DNA of 64,000 nt, from positions 62,001 through 126,000 of the forward strand of contig CAYYXR010000001.1 in NCBI GenBank assembly GCA_964475755.1, in the 5' to 3' direction. Below are positions 60,356-64,000 of this stretch, one piece after another; positions within the stretch are counted from its first letter, which is position 1; the number at the start of each line of letters is the position of its first letter. Made by a program: the position numbers and the translations under genes. The notes beneath the pieces are model-generated. The model was not told the origin of the DNA, ran no database searches, and worked only from the letters and a program-made list of their open reading frames with translations. The DNA is from UBA11612 sp964475755. Its GTDB lineage: Bacteria; Pseudomonadota; Alphaproteobacteria; Rhodospirillales; Rhodospirillaceae.

Positions 60356-62877
60356 GAAAGGCTCAAATCCTTGAGTTTTGCGAAGGGAGAGTCCGGGTCC
60401 ACCGTGCGTGTTGCACGGTTTTTGCGCCCTTTTTGCACGGGTTTGCGTGCTTTTTTATGCGGTTTGCGCGCAGAAAACGTGATTTTGGACTCTTCCAGGT
60501 TTGCGGCGAACCCGAGGTCCTTCAAAACGGCGAGCCCGGTCTCCGCATCGATGCCGAGCAGCGATAAATGCTCGGGCGGCAGCACTGAATTTTTCTCGCG
60601 GGCGACTTTGCGCACCTCGGCGGCAAAGCGTTCGAGCATGTCGATGCGAAAGCCCTTCTTGCCGACGGGCCAATACCCGCAGGCTTTGTAAAACTCGCGC
60701 GGGGTTTGCGCATCGAGTTCGAGGGACATGCGCCCTTCTGCCGGCAATGGCGGCGCGGGCCGGTCGCGGTGCGCGGCGATCCAGAGCAATCCGCGCAACC
60801 TGATCGGCGCGGCCTTCAGCAGCGCGGGAAAGAAAACGTGATTCACACCGAAGCGGATTCCCAAACGCGCGAGGGCTTTGCGCTCTTCATCCTTCAGCGC
60901 CTTCAACTGCGCTTCGACCGCATCGCGGCGGATGGTGCCTAAATTTTCCGAGAGTTGGAAAACGATGCCGCGCACCGGCGCAGGCACATCGGCTTTCAGC
61001 GCTTTGGCCATGGGCCCGAGATGTTCCTCGATATGCGCGGTGATCCAGGCGTTCAAGCGTTCCTCGACGCGCACGCGCGGCGGCGCATCCAAGAGTTCAT
61101 CGGTAAAAACCTGCACGCGCGGGCGAAGCCGCTCGGTGCCCTCGATGAGTTGGGCGAGCGGCTCGGTCTTCCAGATGATGCGCGCGTTATCGTCGAGTGA
61201 CAATTCGGAATCTTCGCTCGCGCATATCGCATCGACCCGCGCGGCGATGATCGGGCGCAACGACGCAATAGCCGCGTTCATCACGGCACGGTCGGCGGTG
61301 CGCGCGCCCACGCGCTCGGCCTTGAAGCGCAAACCTTCCAGGCGCCCGAGCTTATGGCCGTCCAATTCCACAATGCCGTCGTCGGCCAAATCGGCCGTCA
61401 TAAGGTCGTCTCCCTTGAGCCTTTTGACGAGGTGCGCCGTGCGGCTATCCACGAATTGCTTGGTCAGCCGGTCGTGCAGCGCATCGGAGAGTTTATCTTC
61501 CACCTCGCGGGTGCGGTTCTGCCATTCCAGCGACTGGTCCAGCCAATCGCCGCGATGAGCGATATACGTCCATATGCGAATGGCGGCAATCCGGTCCATG
61601 AGAGTGTGCATGTCCCCGTCCGCGCGATCAATACGATCCACCTGTTTGGCGAACCAGTCCTCGGGCAGTTTTTCGCTTTCGTCCGAAAGGTGATTGAACA
61701 CCTGGGTGAGTAGGCGCGCGTGCAGCTCCGGGCGCACCTTTTTGAAGTCGGGGATCTGCGCGACCTCCCACAGGCGCTTCAGCCTGTCCGGCGAGGCGGC
61801 CTTGGCGCGCACGCTTTCATCCTTGGCCATGGCCTCGAGCACCAATTGATCCTCGGCCGGCGGCGGGCGGATGAGCGCGGGCGCAGGCGGGGCGTGCCGC
61901 AAGGAGCTGAGCAGCGCCTCCAAAGAGGTGAAACGCAAATCGGTGTTGCGCCAATACAAGGTCTTCAGCGCATTGAACTCGTGGGTTTCGACGCGGGCGA
62001 TGATGTCGTCGTCGATCAGCGGCGCATCGGCGGTGACGCCAAAGGTGCCGTCGTTCATGTGCCGCCCGGCGCGCCCGGCGATCTGCGCAACCTCGGAGGC
62101 GGTCAATGCGCGCGGCGCGTGACCGTCGAATTTCTTCAGCGAGGCAAAGGCGACATGATCGACGTCCATGTTCAAACCCATGCCGATGGCGTCGGTGGCG
62201 ACGAGATAATCCACGTCGCCGTTTTGATAGAGCGCGACCTGGGCGTTTCTTGTTCTTGGTGACAGCGCGCCCATGACCACCGCCGCACCGCCGCGATGAC
62301 GGCGAATGAGTTCGGCGATGCCGTAAACCTCGGAGACCGAAAACGCGACCACCGCTGAGCGGCGCGGCAGGCGCGTGAGTTTTTTGGAACCCGAGTACGT
62401 GAGTTTGGAAAAACGCGGGCGGGTGATGAACTCGGCCTCGGGCACAAGACGGCGCACGAGCGGTTTTATGGTTTCCGAGCCGAGGAACATGGTCTCGGTG
62501 TTGCCGCGCGCTTCAAGCAATCTATTCGTGAAAATGTGACCCCGGTCCGGATCGGCGGCCAGTTGAATTTCATCCACGGCAAGAAACGCAACCTGCCGAT
62601 CGAGCGGCATGCTTTCCACCGTGCACACATAATAGCGCGGATTGGGCGGAATGATTTTTTCCTCGCCGGTGATGAGCGCCACCGCGCCCGCACCGCGCGC
62701 CTTGACGATGCGGTCGTAGTTCTCGCGCGCGAGCAGACGCAGCGGAAAGCCCATCATGCCCGAGGCATGGCCGAGCATGCGGTCCATGGCGAGATAGGTC
62801 TTGCCGGTGTTGGTGGGCCCGAGCACGGCAGTGACGCTGCCGGGCTTTATTTCAGACAGTACCCCGTCAGCGCTCAA
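60352..62877 (-). CDS. Suv3-like DExH RNA helicase
   Basis: 841 residues. Walker A GPTNTGKT at 20-27 and DEIQ at 102-105 identify the Suv3 subgroup of SF2 helicases; ATDAIGMGLNMDVDHVAF and QIAGRAGRHMNDGTFG are motifs V and VI. The long C-terminal region ends in a Lys/Arg-rich segment that may bind RNA. Mitochondrial Suv3 works with the degradosome; alphaproteobacterial relatives are poorly studied. It forms a group with the S4 and HPF genes on this strand. Confidence 0.88.
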   Translation of the reverse strand: MSADGVLSEIKPGSVTAVLGPTNTGKTYLAMDRMLGHASGMMGFPLRLLARENYDRIVKARGAGAVALITGEEKIIPPNPRYYVCTVESMPLDRQVAFLAVDEIQLAADPDRGHIFTNRLLEARGNTETMFLGSETIKPLVRRLVPEAEFITRPRFSKLTYSGSKKLTRLPRRSAVVAFSVSEVYGIAELIRRHRGGAAVVMGALSPRTRNAQVALYQNGDVDYLVATDAIGMGLNMDVDHVAFASLKKFDGHAPRALTASEVAQIAGRAGRHMNDGTFGVTADAPLIDDDIIARVETHEFNALKTLYWRNTDLRFTSLEALLSSLRHAPPAPALIRPPPAEDQLVLEAMAKDESVRAKAASPDRLKRLWEVAQIPDFKKVRPELHARLLTQVFNHLSDESEKLPEDWFAKQVDRIDRADGDMHTLMDRIAAIRIWTYIAHRGDWLDQSLEWQNRTREVEDKLSDALHDRLTKQFVDSRTAHLVKRLKGDDLMTADLADDGIVELDGHKLGRLEGLRFKAERVGARTADRAVMNAAIASLRPIIAARVDAICASEDSELSLDDNARIIWKTEPLAQLIEGTERLRPRVQVFTDELLDAPPRVRVEERLNAWITAHIEEHLGPMAKALKADVPAPVRGIVFQLSENLGTIRRDAVEAQLKALKDEERKALARLGIRFGVNHVFFPALLKAAPIRLRGLLWIAAHRDRPAPPLPAEGRMSLELDAQTPREFYKACGYWPVGKKGFRIDMLERFAAEVRKVAREKNSVLPPEHLSLLGIDAETGLAVLKDLGFAANLEESKITFSARKPHKKARKPVQKGRKNRATRTVDPDSPFAKLKDLSLS

Positions 62878-62932
62878 TGCGCCGGTCCTTTTGCAGTGAT
62901 ACGACTATATACGATGCCTGAGTGTAGTAAGT

Positions 62933-63295
62933 CTATGAAGCCCGTCGCGCCTCGCGCATGCGCGCAACGTAATCCTTCAGGCGGCGCTCCATAGTGTCGA
63001 ACGAATCGCGGATGGCGATGTAAATATCCTCGTGCGCCTTCAGAACGGCGGGGTCCTTCGGGTCCTTCTTCACCACCAATTCCTCGCCGGGCACTTCGAG
63101 AACGATCGAAACGTGGAAGGGCTGATCCTTGGCGTTCATGTTCGAATGGCTGCGGTGGTGACGCTCGATGACCACGCGGGCCGTGGTGATGTGATCGAAG
63201 AAGTGCTCGAGCTTGGCGAGCCTTTCGTTGACGCGCTCTTCGACCGCTTCGGAGGTATCAACGCCGTGGAAGGAAATTTTGGCAGGAACTTGCAT
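62933..63295 (-). CDS. hpf: Ribosome hibernation factor, HPF/RaiA family
   Basis: 120-residue S30AE-domain protein. ISFHGVDTSEAVEERVNERLAKLEHFFD, a basic RHHRSHSN stretch, and FHVSIVLEVPGEELVVKKDP followed by an amphipathic helix match short HPF/RaiA. It would bind the 30S A/P site when growth slows. Divergent from htpG. Confidence 0.82.
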   Translation of the reverse strand: MQVPAKISFHGVDTSEAVEERVNERLAKLEHFFDHITTARVVIERHHRSHSNMNAKDQPFHVSIVLEVPGEELVVKKDPKDPAVLKAHEDIYIAIRDSFDTMERRLKDYVARMREARRAS

Positions 63296-63479
63296 AGAGG
63301 AAGGCTCCCTAAAAATGTTGAACGGGCGCCGGGCAAGGAAACGGGAGGTTTGAGACCAACAGCCTCCTCACCGTCGGGGATCAATCATGGGACGAGTAAG
63401 GGGCCCAGGGCAACGGGTTTACACGAAAATTTTTGTCATGTTGTTTTTGCGCGACTCGGATAAAGGCGCAGCGCCCCCC

Positions 63480-63508
63480 TTGCCATAATTGACCGGGCCA
63501 CTCATATG
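63480..63508 (+). promoter_or_regulatory. Candidate heat-shock (RpoH) promoter of htpG
   Basis: CTTGCC (63480-63485) and CTCATAT (63502-63508) with 16 bp between, in a C-rich setting. This resembles alphaproteobacterial sigma-32 sites but is only a partial match. Confidence 0.35.
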
Positions 63509-63572
63509 TGCTGTCGAATTCGCACCCGCAAGGGCTAGTGGTCGCAAATTAGAACGATTGAGGACGAGAAGA

Positions 63573-64000
63573 ATGGCGAAAACGAAAACAGCAGACGCGC
63601 CGAAGGGCGAAACCCGGGAGTTTCAGGCGGAAGTCGCCAAGCTTTTGGATATCGTCGTGCACTCGCTGTATTCCAACAGCGAGATTTTTCTGCGCGAGCT
63701 GATTTCCAACGCCTCGGACGCCTGCGACAAGCTGCGCTATGAGGCCATCACAACGCCGAGCTTGCTGGAAGACGGCAGCGCCGATTTTTCCATTCACATC
63801 AGCGCCGATAAAAAAGCCAAGACCCTGACCATCGCCGACAACGGCATCGGCATGAACCACGACGATTTGGTGGCGAACCTGGGCACCATCGCCAAGTCGG
63901 GCACGGCGGAATACCTGAAAGCGGCCAAGGAGGCGAAGACCAAAGACGTGAACCTGATCGGCCAATTCGGGGTGGGTTTTTATTCCGCCTTCATGGTGGC
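63573..64000 (+). CDS. htpG: Molecular chaperone HtpG (Hsp90), N-terminal part
   Basis: The first 142 codons of Hsp90, cut by the window end. EFQAEVAKLLDIVVHSLYSN, the ATP-site helix FLRELISNASDACDKLRYEA with E42 and N46, ADNGIGM with D89, and LGTIAKSGT and IGQFGVGFYSAF are all present. ATG at 63573 with AGGA 8 bases upstream. The frame remains open at base 64000. Confidence 0.97.
   Translation, partial: MAKTKTADAPKGETREFQAEVAKLLDIVVHSLYSNSEIFLRELISNASDACDKLRYEAITTPSLLEDGSADFSIHISADKKAKTLTIADNGIGMNHDDLVANLGTIAKSGTAEYLKAAKEAKTKDVNLIGQFGVGFYSAFMV

Noticed and set aside
1..64000. CRISPR array, prophage, insertion sequence or toxin-antitoxin module
   Set aside because: No spaced direct repeats of array type, no integrase or transposase frame and no typical small paired genes were seen.

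Overview
The window looks like chromosomal DNA of a Gram-negative alphaproteobacterium. The evidence is gene order and families typical of that class: ffh-rpsP-rimM-trmD-rplS running into leuC-leuD-leuB, sdhC-sdhD-sdhA-sdhB, a CarD regulator, a 7Fe ferredoxin FdxA next to an Hsp15-like S4 protein and a Suv3-like helicase, and two large TonB-dependent receptors. I cannot name the order or species. No phage, insertion sequence, CRISPR array or rRNA operon was seen. One tRNA (Leu, anticodon UAA) is present. About 60 genes are intact, one is cut by the window end (htpG), and two are interrupted by single in-frame stop codons.

Layout. 1-7 kb: ChaN-like protein, ZapE ATPase, DHH phosphoesterase, a small lipoprotein and succinate dehydrogenase. 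7-14 kb: a GNAT/C-N hydrolase fusion, a luciferase-like oxidoreductase, a CitE-like lyase, a LysE exporter, Asd and an Mpo1-like protein. 13-20 kb: leucine biosynthesis and the ffh/ribosome-maturation operon. 20-30 kb: dapF-mtaB-ftsY, secA, argJ-mutT, a CinA-like protein and an RluA-type synthase. 30-32 kb: tRNA-Leu, a hotdog thioesterase and a small heat-shock protein with a possible ROSE-type RNA thermometer.

32-44 kb is the most accessory-looking part. It holds an exported alpha/beta hydrolase, a TonB receptor broken by an amber codon, a DUF1501 protein followed by three tandem related alpha/beta hydrolases, an AraC-Ada type alkyltransferase and a TRAP transporter. The TRAP binding protein resembles TakP (2-oxoacid binding). 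It lies on the opposite strand from its permeases and directly downstream of korA-korB, which encode a 2-oxoacid:ferredoxin oxidoreductase. This suggests a linked 2-oxoacid import and oxidation module.

47-58 kb: a TPR glycosyltransferase, a MetC-type lyase, an EpmC-like HExxH protein, a nuclease-like protein, then a YncE-like beta-propeller lipoprotein and a TonB receptor. Divergent from these is a NarX/NarL-type two-component system whose response regulator carries an ochre codon between receiver and HTH domains. The divergent gap holds four TTCCCGA motifs in two pairs, each pair spaced by exactly 22 bp, which are good candidates for operators. The pairing of propeller and receptor recalls E. 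coli yncD(pqqU)-yncE. 58-64 kb: CarD, FdxA, a methyltransferase, S4 protein, Suv3-like helicase, HPF and the start of htpG.

Three intergenic regions (sdh, ffh, secA) share a TTGACTTC -35 element with 17-bp spacing to a TA-rich -10 hexamer, giving a likely picture of the housekeeping promoter in this genome.
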